A stretch of DNA of 64,000 nt from Vesta saturnalis (lineage: Eukaryota > Arthropoda > Insecta > Coleoptera > Lampyridae): the NCBI GenBank assembly GCA_036346205.1, contig JARFJB010002197.1, forward strand, positions 12,501 to 76,500, in the 5' to 3' direction. A program made the translations under genes and the position numbers. Shown here in pieces: positions 23,440-34,229 of this stretch (position 1 is the first letter of the stretch; each line of letters starts with the position of its first letter). The notes under the pieces were generated by a model, which worked only from the letters and a program-made list of their open reading frames with translations, did no database searches and had not been told where the DNA came from.

Positions 23440-24588
23440 TTTATTTCTAAATCATCTAGGATGCTATGCGAAATAATAAAACCAATAAATCTAGCGATAA
23501 CTCTTTGCAAATACCAACTTTACAAATAGCACACGCTGCTTTCTGCAACATTCCACCATGGCAAATCTCGGATCTCGTAACACGGCTAGACTTAACAGTT
23601 TTCAACAAATACAGCACTAATCCACATTTAATTAAAAACAAATTCTATCAAATAGTGCAAGAATACACAAGCCCCTTATTAATATTTACGGACGGTTCTA
23701 AAACCCCGTCTGAAACAGCATATGCATTCTACATAGATGGCGCATCCTTCAAATGTAAATTAGAAAAATACAATAGCATATACACTGCAGAACTACACGC
23801 TATAAGAAGGGCGATAACGTACTGTGAATCAGTCGTAAATAAAAATTGCATAGTATGCACAGATTCGATGTCCGCTCTACTAGAGATAAATAGGTACAAC
23901 TGTCAAAACCCAGTAATACAAAAAATTCACAACAAGATAAAAGACAACTCAAGTTTAAAAAATAACAAAATTATATTAATATGGGTTCCAAGCCATTCAG
24001 GCATAGAAGGAAATATGTACGCTGATGCCGCAGCAAAGGAAGCACCAGCGCTAAACGATACTTCAATAGAACACATAACCCCAAACGACGCCAAAATAAT
24101 TGTTAAAAACCAAATATGCATAAAATGGCAAGAACAATGGAATAACACCCAAAGCAAACTATCCAGGTACAAGAATCACGTAAATAAATGGAAGTTGCCA
24201 AGTGAATTAAATAGACGAGCCAGAACTGTAATAACAAGACTACGCATCGGACATAGTAATATCACATCGTCATATCTACTAACAGGTACCGACTCACCCA
24301 ACTGCATAGACTGCAACGAGAAGCTAACAATAACGCATATATTAAAAGATTGCCCTAAATACGCTGCTATTAAACGGTCCATTAATCTAGGAGACGATGT
24401 GTGTCAACTACTCGCATCAAATAAATACAGCCAACTAAAGACAGTGATAGAATATATAAAACAAATCGGACTATATGGTAAAATTTGAAAAAATAAAATA
24501 GACAAATCAGAGCATAAATACATCTCATACACAGGCTAATGACCTTGGTTGTCGATGCCTTAGAACAAAAAAAAAAAAAAAAAAAAAA
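23440..24588 (+). mobile_element. 5'-truncated non-LTR retrotransposon insertion with poly-A tail
   Basis: The RNase H ORF is followed by a short 3' UTR (24,489-24,566) and then 22 uninterrupted A residues (24,567-24,588), the hallmark of target-primed retroposition. The left limit is uncertain because the target-site duplication was not identified. The insertion lies between the two arms of a larger inverted repeat, so it landed inside another element. Confidence 0.75.
23466..24488 (+). CDS. RNase H-containing 3' portion of a non-LTR retrotransposon ORF2, uninterrupted
   Basis: The 340-residue ORF is open throughout. It carries a ribonuclease H domain at about residues 70-200. ILIFTDGSK-like LLIFTDGSK supplies the first Asp, YTAELHAIRRAI the Glu, IVCTDSMSALLEI the second Asp and VPSHSGIEGNMYADAAAKEA the final His/Asp pair, so all catalytic positions look intact. 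After it comes a Cys/His tail (PNCIDCNEKLTITHILKDCP) that matches the C-x2-C...H-x4-C module closing many I- and R1-related ORF2 proteins. RNase H would remove the RNA strand during retrotransposition. Reverse transcriptase and endonuclease are absent, and the first Met is not a native start. The intact frame suggests a recent, 5'-truncated insertion. Confidence 0.85.
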   Translation: MRNNKTNKSSDNSLQIPTLQIAHAAFCNIPPWQISDLVTRLDLTVFNKYSTNPHLIKNKFYQIVQEYTSPLLIFTDGSKTPSETAYAFYIDGASFKCKLEKYNSIYTAELHAIRRAITYCESVVNKNCIVCTDSMSALLEINRYNCQNPVIQKIHNKIKDNSSLKNNKIILIWVPSHSGIEGNMYADAAAKEAPALNDTSIEHITPNDAKIIVKNQICIKWQEQWNNTQSKLSRYKNHVNKWKLPSELNRRARTVITRLRIGHSNITSSYLLTGTDSPNCIDCNEKLTITHILKDCPKYAAIKRSINLGDDVCQLLASNKYSQLKTVIEYIKQIGLYGKI

Positions 24589-24774
24589 CTAATATCATAC
24601 GTAGCATAGATGGACGTACGGTTTTAAAGGCTACAAGAAGAGTATTTAAGTGTGCCCAAAAACGTATTGAGCCAACATTTAATTTAAGCTTTTCTAATAA
24701 TTCTAACAAAAAATAAATCAATTGATTCGTTTCGTTTTTATTTTAAATGTTATGTCCCCCAAGATGATAAGTTA

Positions 24775-24972
24775 AATAGGCTCATACCTCCTTTATTTTT
24801 TGTTTTAGGCTGAAATTCATAACAACTTTTTATGTTAAGAAAAGCGTTGGCAATCGATTAGGGTATAAATATTATACAGGGTGTCCATTTAAGAAAACTA
24901 CATTTTTTTTAAAATAACTCGTAAACGCGATATTCAATTATTTTTCTGTTACCACCACGTTAATCAGCGGAA
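24775..24972. repeat. Right inner arm of the 3 kb inverted-repeat structure
   Basis: Reverse complement of 22,862-23,053, including the tacagggtgtccatttaaga word at about 24,879. It is separated from the outer right arm (25,795-25,828) by a second foldback element, which explains why the two halves of this arm are no longer adjacent. Confidence 0.85.
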
Positions 24973-24986
24973 GAAATACTACTATT

Positions 24987-25792
24987 GTCTGTAAAAATAA
25001 AGATTTTCTATTTCGGCTTAGCGCTTTATTACTCTGAGATATTGGGAATATACAGCCGTTTCTTTCTAACGGTTGGGTTTCAATAGAAACGTACGCGACT
25101 TAAGTGAAAGCGTAAATTACCTGCTCAATGACTTAAGACCGCTCGCGAGAGGTAAACACAATGGAATTTTAATTCTATTCCAGAAGTTATAAAACGTTTT
25201 GAACGATTTTTAATTTTAACTATGTTGCAAACTTTTTTTGTGTGTGGATGCAGAGGTTTATTACTTAATATAATTCATTTATTTTGAAATGTGCAACAAC
25301 GAAATCATTAATTGGTAATTAAAAAGGAATTGATATGCATAAACCAGTTTTTATTGTTTACTAATAGTGACATTAATTGTACATGCAGAACATAACGTAC
25401 ATTCTTGTAAATAAAACAAAACAAAAAGTATTAATCAATTCCTCATTATTTAATCTACTATAATAGGTGGCTATTTGCGTATTTAGACCCCAAAATAATA
25501 CATTGCCTCAAAATCTTCTTAAAAAACGAACTTCGAATACCGCCGTAACGAAAGTATAAAAAAAATCTGGCTTTATCAAAAAGATAAAATTTGATAATTT
25601 CGAAATTTAATATCTGGAAAAGTATTTGAGATACCGGAATATTGAATTCAGTAGCGAATTGAGTTCGTTGAAAACGTTTGGTAACTTCTGGAATAGGATT
25701 ACATTTCCATTGTCGCGAGAAAGAAACGGCTGTATATTTCCAATGAGTAATAAAGCGCTAATCCGAAATAGAAAATCTTTATTTTTACAGAC
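24987..25792. mobile_element. Foldback element nested in the right arm
   Basis: The left end gtctgtaaaaataaagattt (24,987) is matched in reverse complement at the right end (…aaatctttatttttacagac, ending 25,792). The arms continue through ctatttcgg, gcgctttattact and cagccgtttctttct. The left arm runs to about 25,210 with extra sequence, and the right arm begins about 25,665. The single-copy loop is about 450 bp and has no ORF. It interrupts a sequence that is continuous at 22,862, which dates it as younger than its host repeat. Confidence 0.8.
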
Positions 25793-25794
25793 TA

Positions 25795-25828
25795 TACTTC
25801 TCTAATTTAACCGACCCCATAGCTTCAA
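25795..25828. repeat. Right outer arm of the 3 kb inverted-repeat structure
   Basis: Matches 22,829-22,862 in reverse complement (tctctaatttaaccgacccc). The structure then ends close to a gtatatacagggtgtctag word at about 25,873. Confidence 0.75.
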
Positions 25829-26280
25829 AAATAAAGAAGTTAGCAATAGTGCACACTTCAATTTGATCACCGTGTATATACAGGGTGTCTAGAATCTACC
25901 CACGTTCTATGGCTATCTTTGTTATTATAAGAGATAGCAAAGTTGGGCAGAATTACATGATAATTCAAATACCGATAAGAAAATTCAACATTGTTGCCAA
26001 CTTTCTAAGATATCTGAAAATAACTAAAAATTGTCCAAATTTTCAATCGACTATATCTTTTTTAATATTCAAAATACGAAAAAGTTATAAGAGAGACTTT
26101 TGATAGCTATTTTTACGCAAAATGGGAAAATGCGAAAATTTTTTTTAGTAATTATTTTTCGAGCTACAACCCAAACAATTTTTTTTAAATTGCAACTATA
26201 GGTGGCTATGGATTCATTCAATCGCTAATTTTTTTCCAATTCCAATTGGTTTTAGCAACTATAGAAAATCTTCAGCCATC

Positions 26281-27375
26281 CTTTTAATACAGATATCTGA
26301 CAACTTTTTTAAAAATCACTGGATCAATTTCTTCTTTATGCTCTTCACATATTAATAACAATTTCGGCCATTCATTTACATAGATCTGAAGACAATTTGA
26401 AAGTGTATTCCATCGAACATCTTGAGGCAATACCAATTTCTTGCCCCGTTTTTCTTTATACCAAGCATTTGGCAAATGGGTATTTTTGGAGTACTTCATA
26501 ATTTGTACTATATGCTCTTTTACCTGCGATGCTTCTAAATCTTTGGAGAGCAGACTAAGCAATGCGACGAACAACCATGTATAATTATAGGATAACTGAA
26601 CGACTCGGAAATTTTTTTCTTCACATTGATCATGTTGGCCGCATTATCTGTCACAATACTGGTAACTTTACAGTTATATTCAGTTAATAGCCAACTCAGC
26701 AAGATATTCAGCTGTATGGGGATGACCAGATGTATCTATGCTTTCCAAGATAATACTGTTTCCATTCTCTGCTATCAAAACGACACAGATTATCGACTCA
26801 TTATGTACATTAGACCATCCAAGGCCATGTAAACAGACTGTCCAGAAAACTTCTTAAAACATTTAGATTTTTCTTCCTCAAGTATTTCATTCAGGAGCGT
26901 TGACGATAACTGAAATCTAGATGGAGGTACGTAACGGGGTCTTAGCATTTCTATGGCTTTTCGAATATTTCCTATCGCTCTAAAACTGGAATTTGTTGCG
27001 TAAGGGGCTTTGGCTATTTATCTGTCCAATTCTTTCTTCTTATCTTGTCCAGTTCGCACAATAAAAGAACCCAAATGACCACTACTTCCACTATTTTCAC
27101 CTCCACTTCCATTTTCACACTTCTCGCTTCTCTGTTTCTTTTTCAACTGGATAATTTCATCCTGGCTAGTTCCAGACTGTGGATTGAAGAGTTTCAACAT
27201 CAACGATATCACTAGTTTTACTTTCACAGATTTCCCAGTGACTTTTTAGTCTGTCCACTAGACCTTGCAATTCTTTACCACACTGCTCTGCAACCTAGTT
27301 TACCAACCACTTTCTTTTTTGCAAAATGTTGCCAAATAGTAAATTCCTTTCTACCCCGGCTTGTCATGACTCCAA
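26281..27375 (-). pseudogene. hAT-type transposase relic with BED finger (DUF659 type)
   Basis: On the minus strand the 5' end (about 27,370-27,250) reads SRGRKEFTIWQHFAKKKVVG, the start of a BED zinc finger. It is followed by a Ser/Gly/Lys-rich linker, then RPRYVPPSRFQLSSTLLNEI (about 26,950), then a stretch with DGL. After that come ENGNSIILESIDTSGHPHTA-like sequence (about 26,740) and TSIVTDNAANM (about 26,650), the segment with the second catalytic Asp. The last ORF (26,284-26,574) reads KYSKNTHLPNAWYKEKRGKK and LVLPQDVRWNTLSNCLQIYV. This is the order in DUF659 hAT transposases. Stops and shifts break it into at least four pieces, and the C-terminal hAT dimerisation domain is missing. Confidence 0.85.
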
Positions 27376-27781
27376 ATATCTTGCTCGATTACCCACAGAA
27401 CCAAAAATATTACTAATAAATAGAATAAGTGCGTGTCATTTATATAGCTAAGCGTTTTATACCAGTTTTTACAAGTTTCAACAATTCCCCAAACTCGCAA
27501 AACTGCATGAACAAAATTTTCACGTTAAGCCTTGTAGAGTTTTGCTTCCTATCTGTACTATTCATGCCTGATGGGGTTACAAAGTTTAATAAATAGATTT
27601 TATTAAACAAGTAGAACCTTATATTAAACATCTTACCCGCGTTTAAACGCCCATCAAATAAACATTTGTGAAATTCTTAAATATCTGCTAATAAGACTAG
27701 GAGAAGCATAAAATCTACAAAAATCGTGATGTACAAAGGTATTTAGTTACGTAAATGATAGTTTTTATTACAAGTGGAAAG

Positions 27782-27859
27782 AAAAAAAGGAATAGGCCAC
27801 ATATTTCATTCCCTCCCCAACGGGGAGGGTGGGCTGCTCGAGCTTTCCGAGCTCCTTCA
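27782..27859. repeat. GC-rich short repeat with conserved hairpin, copy 1
   Basis: Shares about 78 bp with 58,938-59,016. Both copies have a perfect 8 bp stem (ccctcccc then ggggaggg) with a 3-base loop that differs between copies (aac here, aag there), followed by gggctgctcgagctttccga. Here the similarity stops at gctccttca, but the local sequence stays GC-rich to about 27,980. A weak caagtg(g)aaa pair flanks 27,770 and 27,980 and might be a target duplication. Confidence 0.75.
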
Positions 27860-28624
27860 GCCACAACCATGGATTCCCAGCATACATACATACCTTACAT
27901 ATATAAGCATAGAGGGATTAAGGATGAGTGTGGTCAGGATAGGATCAGAAGGAACGGAGTTAGGGTTCTGAGGGGGGCAAGTGAAATTCTAGCCTACGCT
28001 ACTAAATGATTCAAAATAAAAACACACTTTCATTGTATACTCAATAGAAATGATTTATAACCCCACCCACATGCAGTATGCAGTAAATAAAAAAGGTGAC
28101 CTAAATTTGTAAAGTGGGTATAGAAAAGGACTACTGCTAAATAGCTAAATTAAGTATAACTATTTGAATCATCACAATTTCAAGAGTAAAGAATAAAGAT
28201 TATTCTAATTTAATAATTTATATTCTGAATAAAAATGCATCAGCACAATGAATGAATGCCGTTTGTTTACCTAATTTTGTTCGTTGCAGTTCTAGTAGTT
28301 TTATAGTGGATATAATTCTCCCATTGTATGGCTTGAAAAATTGCTGACATTAAAAGGTTATGATGGTTAAATGCGTACTTACAACATTTTACCCATGCAA
28401 GGACGTTTAAACGTGTAATTGTAAACACTTAATTTCTGCAACCCTACTGCCTGCAAATATTTGTTTCCTTAACAAAACAAAACATAAACAGAATTATTTG
28501 AAAATAATATATCAATAAAAACTAGTGAAATTTTAAATTGATTTTAAATTTAGAAAAAAATCGATTTTTGATTTTTTCTTAAAAATCATGATTTTAATCA
28601 ACCCTGAACCACAGTATACTGAAA

Positions 28625-29186
28625 TACCCAGTAACGACACTTCCATTTAACGCTGTGTAAAGCATTCAATGACAGCTGTGACCTTCAGCCATGTTTTCGA
28701 GAGTATGTTTGTTGCGAAATTCACATAGAGATTTAGGCTAACACGATTTTTTATTTATATGCATTTACATTTACACAAATTTATTAATTATATTTAAACA
28801 TTGTTGTTCTATACAATTTATAATATTCCTACATTAATTATAATACAAACTGGTAATTTTCTTTCATCATTTTTGAGTTTTAAAACTTCTATTCACGAAT
28901 TTTAATAAAAATAAAAACCACCGCATACGATAAAATAATTTGATCAGAAATTTGTACGGGAAATCATTGCAAAGGTGAAGAAAATTTCCATTGTGAACAT
29001 CTGATATTAAGTTTTTTATTAGCAACTTACTCGTAATAACGTTCAAAGATTTCTTAAATCATTCAAAAACATAAGGTAAACGAAAATCATGCGGTTGACA
29101 TCGGCTATATTAAAAGGAGTACTTCTGTGGTGCATGCGCATAATTAATCTGTTTAGTGTCATTACTGGTATTTAAGTATACTGTGC
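28625..29186 (+). repeat. Direct repeat, copy 1
   Basis: Near-identical in order to 29,823-30,495: tacccagtaacgacacttcc, then tttaggctaacacgattttt, ending tattaaaaggagtacttctg and gtatttaagtata. The second copy carries about 110 extra bases near 30,230-30,390. No coding potential was found within it. Confidence 0.9.
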
Positions 29187-29389
29187 CTGAACAGAGTCCA
29201 CTAATTACTTTAAATAATAAGTCTTTAACAAGTTACTGCAAGGTCTTGGGAAGTAATTTGGATTTAGCTTTGTGTCGTAATAGCCTGGTAGATTTTTTAT
29301 TAAAAATGCAATCATAAAATGCATGAAATACACTTAGTGAAATTGTGCTTTAACCTATTACTGATCTAACTTTGAGTCTCTCATGAGAT

Positions 29390-29800
29390 ATAGCATAATA
29401 TACTGGGGCAGAAGTGATACTGTACATTGTTTATTTATTCTGCAAAAACAAGAACTAAGGTGCATTTTTAAACTCTACTGAAGTGATACATGTAGAGATA
29501 TTCTTAAAGCGCACAAGATTTTAACACTTCCCTCAATCAACATATTAGAAGTATTGACGTTTGTCCACGCCATTGTCCCCAATACCATACTTTAAACAAG
29601 AAACACTTCACTTCAGACATCTTTTACAAAATCACGTGCACAGACTGTCACTTTTTAAAAATAATCGTTATTATAAAGTAAGTATTTTTTACAACAAATT
29701 ACCTAATGATCTATTAAAACAGTTGACATATTTAAATTAAAAATGTATTTATACAAAGCTATCTTTACTCTTTAAAAGAATATTTCTGTATCAATTTTTA
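29390..29800 (+). pseudogene. Non-LTR reverse-transcriptase C-terminal fragment between the direct repeats
   Basis: Plus-strand translation yields IIYWGRSDTVHCLFILQKQE, LRCIFKLY, ILTLPSINILEVLTFV and, after shifts, a tail with KTVDIFKLKMYLYKA. This pattern (YGxxxWG...QKxxLR...LxxLxSIxILE) is the post-catalytic thumb of CR1/jockey-group reverse transcriptases. The catalytic palm is absent. Multiple stops make it a relic. Confidence 0.7.
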
Positions 29801-29822
29801 TTTTCGACACAGGATACTTAAT

Positions 29823-30495
29823 TACCCAGTAACGACACTTCCATTTAACGCTGTCTAAAGCCATCAATGACAGCTGTGGCCTTCGGTTATGTTTTTGACA
29901 GTATGTTGAGAACGAAATTCACATTTAGGCTAACACGATTTTTTATTTATTTGTTGAATTTACGCAAATTTATTAATTATATTTAAACATTGTCATTCTA
30001 TACAAATTTATAATATTCCTACATTAATTATGACTCAAAATGATAATTTTCTTGCACCATTTTTGAGTCTTAAAATTTCTATTCACGAATTTTAATGAAT
30101 AAAACAACCACATACGGTACAATAATTTGATTAGAAATTTGTACAGGAAATCATAGCAAGGGTGAAGAAAATTTCCATTTTGAGCCTCTGATATGAAGTT
30201 TTTTATTAGCGACTTACTCATTTGACGATTTCTTACACTTTAACCCATAATCGACACCTAAACAAATTTAAAATTATTGTTTATTGTAAAACAAACATGA
30301 CCTCTTACTTGTTTCATGATTTTGGATATAAAGAAATACCACAATAAATAATAATAATAACTATTATTCAAGCAACAACGTGTATATCTAGGTAAACAAA
30401 AATATGATTGCCATCGCCCATATTAAAAGGAGTACTTCTGTGGTGCATATAATTGATCTGATTAGTATTGTTACTGGTATTTAAGTATAGTGTGC
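29823..30495 (+). repeat. Direct repeat, copy 2
   Basis: Second copy of 28,625-29,186, offset by about 1.2 kb and separated from it by a 0.64 kb stretch containing a reverse-transcriptase fragment. The larger size reflects an internal insertion of about 110 bp. Confidence 0.9.
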
Positions 30496-30639
30496 TTTCG
30501 GTGTCAGATACTGTGCCCCCATTACAAACTACTCATTTTAAATTCAAATACAAAATTTTATTTTATTTCATTTTTTGCTTTTCTGTAAATTTTTTTAACA
30601 AACAAAATACATCCAAACAAAACTTAAAAAACACTAACG

Positions 30640-31140
30640 TGTTTCAATAGCATCAGCAGTCGTCTGGGCTGAAGTAAAAAAATTTCTAATATATTATACC
30701 ATCAGTCAGTAATGCTTCCTTGCTTATCTGGTGAAAGTGAAAGTTATGAAAATTTAATGAGTTCATTAGAATTTGTTTGTTTTTGAAGATCTCTAAACTT
30801 CCATAGCAATGAAGTTCCTACTTATTACCAACATGTAATATGTAGGGCTAAGGCAGACTTGTCCCAACATTTGTATTTGATATGAACTAAATGTTCTTTA
30901 AAGCGAATTTTGATAGGTCATTTGGTTTGCCTTACATATATTTGCTCACAATTTTTACAATTAATTTTATAAATTCCTGACGTATCCTGTTTATCCACTA
31001 GATCTTTTCGATTGATTAAGAGATTTTGCAAATTATTATCTGAAGCAGTGACTGCTTTCAAATTAATATTGGAAAAAATTTTGGATAGACCTTCTGTATA
31101 AACAGGATAGTTTGGTAATTTGCTGCATAGAATGGATTTT
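30640..31140 (-). mobile_element. Penelope-like element 3' fragment (GIY-YIG endonuclease)
   Basis: Minus-strand translation gives SDNNLQNLLINRKDLVDKQD, then SGIYKINCKNCEQIYVRQT, then KIRFKEHLVHIKYK. The SGIYKINCxxC...IYxxQT block is the GIY-YIG endonuclease of PLEs (the G of YIGQT reads R here, and a stop follows). The 3' flank has cccagacgactgctgatgc, resembling the sequence that usually follows the PLE ORF. The reverse transcriptase is missing, as expected for a 5'-truncated copy. It is a different, more diverged copy than the one at 4.4-5.8 kb. Confidence 0.8.
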
Positions 31141-31594
31141 CAGATGAAAACCCAACTAAGCGTTACTCGCTATATTAGAAATTGGCCCAGTTGATCACTG
31201 AAACGCGTATTTCGTTTGTTGCATCATTCCACAGTTCCAGTGTTACAGACTTTTATGTTCTTTTCTTTGATTTTTGTAACCTGGCCTATATCAAATGTTT
31301 TGATCTTTGGATTAATAAAGAATATTATTATATTATTAGTATTACATTATTATCTTTGTAGAAACCACTCTCTTAAGTCATCAAACTCGATGCATGTATC
31401 ATATTACAATAACAATCATAACACAAATCAAACAAAAACAAATGGTTCACGATTATGATTTAATGATGAATAACCAAAATGTATACAATTTTGTAGTCAA
31501 AACTTTTGAAATGAGTATTTAAGAAATAATACAAAATTGAAATTGAAAAAACAATTACAATAACAAATTGATTCAAATGGTAAAAAATTTAAAT

Positions 31595-33564
31595 TCACAA
31601 TTTAATAATAGGAAAATGTCTGTGTTTAGAAAAATCAAAATTGGGAGAAGTTGTTGATTCTTTTTTATGGCCACCCGCCAATAATTTCAAAACAACAAAG
31701 TTTGTTTTGCAAATTTTAATTAATTCCACAACCTGAAATAAACAATATTAAAACAATTAATTAAAATTTCGATTACCTCTGAATCAACAGGTGAAACAGT
31801 TTCTAGTAATTGCCTGGCTTGATGAAAGTGTTTACAACCAGCTATGTACAGATACATGCTGTCTATCGCTTGTTGGGTACACCTCGCTGGTGAGGTCATA
31901 TCTCTGAATTCTGAATATTGAACTGGTGGGGGTGTTAGTAAACTTTGAAAAGGCGCAAATCTATGTTCATAGCGAACTTGCTCACTATCAAATTGAGGGT
32001 GAGGCATACTTAATTTTTCATCCATTCGAAATCCTATCAAAGCCTTGTAATAGCCTCCACACATATTTTGTAAAGCTTGAAAAAATAATATATCACGATT
32101 GTAAGGTCTTGGTTTTTTCTTATATTTTGTTTTAATTTTTTTATTGCCTTTAGATTTCCGTAATTCTCCTATTAATTCCTGTTCAACTAAGAAACTATCT
32201 GCCCTTGTTAAGGCAGATACCAACCATCCATACAGAAATTCATACAAATACCTTGAAAGTAAGTTTTGTTACTATAAAATGCTTAATAACCTAATATGAC
32301 CTTGCAAGATTTTGTTCTTACTGATGTCATCGTCACATGAAAGAACAAATTATCTTGAATGCTTCGTGATATTGCAAATACTCACCAATAAATATAATAA
32401 AATTCATGTACACTGTATAATTCAAGCTCAAATCCCGCTAGAAGATACATGATCATAATTCTTAGTGTATGATACAAAATCCATGTTCCAAAACATGCTA
32501 AATGTGGCCGAGACCATGTGCTATTTACTGATATATTATGAAGATACGCATCCACTCGTTCAGCCTATTAGAAAAATTAGTAAAAAAAGTTTACGATTTA
32601 AATTTAAAAACAAACCTCATCCTGTAAACCAGTAAACTCTTCCAGCAAGTGAGCTAATTTGTCCCTTTGACGTGCACGGTTGTGTCCACAGAGTTGTAAT
32701 AAATTAGCAAACGGTCTTGTGCAGTGTGAAAAGAATGTATCCACATACACTCTTGCCTAGAAATAAATAAATAAATTTATTATTTGAAAATATGTACTTA
32801 ATGTAACTTGTTGGTTGGAGACGATAGCTTTTGCCATTAAAGCTGGAGGTGAAATAAAAGATTTTGCTGCATCCTTCAATAACTCCTTAAGAATATTGGG
32901 ATTTGAAGATAATACCATACTGTGACTTCCTAAATATAGTAATTGTAGCGCAGATCGTGATAAAAGGCATGGACTACCTTTACTAAATTCAATAAAGAAA
33001 TCCTGGAAGTTGAAGTCATAATTATTGATGACTTTTCATATTCTGTTTAAGAAGATTGTACAAGTGGTCTAAATCAGCCCTTCTCAATCTAATTATATTA
33101 GCAGAAAGTCTGATACAAACAGTCCCCACTCACTTACAAGAGCTTGGTGAAAGGATGATACTCCATGAATTTTGCAAACAGTTTTTAATCGTTCAATCAT
33201 ATCTTCAAAATACATTAGAGCTTCTTTTTTTTGTTTAATTTTGGTGTAACGCGGAAATGTTGGTGGTAACAATCTTTGATTGATAAGTGGCTCAAAACCT
33301 AACACTTGTGAATGTTCTACTGTGAAACGTTACACATTAATTTTATTTTTGTAAATTATTATACTTACATATATTAGGTTCCTGCGCATCACTGAGCAAT
33401 GTTTTTTGCATTACAAAAAGCATATCTGAGGCAGTTACAAATAACCTTTGACAATCCGTTATTACAGGTTGTTGATCTTCCTTCCTTTGTAAAAGCAAGG
33501 TTAAAGCTTGATAAAACACTCTTACGAATTTGATTCTTGCATACAAAGCAACACTGTCATCTGC
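31595..33564 (-). CDS. Naa35: N-alpha-acetyltransferase 35, NatC auxiliary subunit (Naa35/Mak10), C-terminal seven exons
   Basis: Naa35 is the auxiliary subunit of NatC, the cytoplasmic ribosome-associated enzyme that acetylates N-termini such as Met-Leu and Met-Ile. Exons on the minus strand, 5' to 3', are 33,369-33,564, 33,138-33,319, 32,808-33,002, 32,616-32,756, 32,386-32,564, 31,777-32,251 and 31,595-31,732. All six introns are GT-AG and short (49, 135, 51, 51, 134 and 44 bp), and codon phases agree at every junction. The total is 1,506 nt, giving 501 residues and a TGA stop at 31,595-31,597. Diagnostic stretches are FEPLINQRLLPPTFPRY, CGHNRARQRDKLAHLLEEF, FELELYSVHEFYYIYW, DSEQVRYEHRFAPFQSLLTP and the end FVVLKLLAGGHKKES. 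The family is about 700-750 residues, so roughly the first 220 are missing. I found no upstream exon in the 30 kb to the right, so they lie beyond the window or across a large transposon-filled intron. Confidence 0.95.
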
Positions 33565-33737
33565 CTGTAAGCAAATTTTGTTAATTAACTATCTTTACCT
33601 ACACAAGATCTGGATATATTAATTACACTAGGCTAGTGAGGAAAGAAAAAAATCTGATGAATTTCTTATGTATTAAATTATATTATTATAAGTATTTGTT
33701 ATGAACGAATAAGTTCAAAGGTAAATATATAATTAAA

Positions 33738-33905
33738 AATTATTATCAATTTTATTTAATACATAAATAAAAAAAGTTTACCTCGAGTAGGATTTGAACC
33801 TACGACCTGTAGTCTAGCAAAGTAACCTGTACTCTAGCAAAGTAGGTTCAAATCCTACTCGAAGTAAACTTTTTATTTATGTATTAAATAAAATTAATAA
33901 TAATT
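33738..33905. repeat. 168 bp palindrome with tRNA T-arm-like sequence in both arms (upstream of the Naa35 exons)
   Basis: The arms run from aattattatcaattttattt on the left to its inverted partner ending at 33,905. Each arm carries gtaggttcaaatcctac, which on its own folds as a 5 bp stem with a 7-base ttcaaat loop and matches the pol III B-box consensus GGTTCRANTCC. Flanking tcga(a/g)gtaaac resembles an acceptor-stem 3' strand. The centre holds a tandem pair of a roughly 20 bp unit (about 33,813-33,852 region; tagtctagcaaagtaacctg and tactctagcaaag). No D-arm or anticodon arm can be folded, so it is not a tRNA gene. It lies just upstream of the first visible Naa35 exon, probably in an intron. 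Confidence 0.85.
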
Positions 33906-34229
33906 CTTATGTATTAATCTATTTTTTTACTCAATTTTCATCGGATAAATTTTCACTAAATATTAATGGTATAAAGTGGAGTAATGCTCGAGTTTTCTTC
34001 ATTCGAATTGTTTTTTTCATATACAAAAATGCAAACTTTCAGGATTATCATTTATAGTTAAAATCTGTTGGGTTTGTAATTGTGTATTTTTATTTATTTT
34101 TATACAAATTTAACCTTCATGCAGTGTTCAAAACTTGAATACCCTTGCTATGCTTGAAGTCAGTAGTTCCCTCTGGATTATTTACGTTTTTAAAACAGGT
34201 CATTAGGAAAAATAAGTGCTTACTATATA

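Noticed and set aside
28625..30495. A short LTR retrotransposon (direct repeats as LTRs)
   Set aside because: The repeats do not start TG and end CA, no primer-binding site or polypurine tract is seen, and the interior encodes a non-LTR type reverse transcriptase fragment.
33780..33870. A tRNA gene
   Set aside because: Only the T-arm and an acceptor-like 3' strand are present, on both strands of a palindrome. No D-arm or anticodon arm can be folded.
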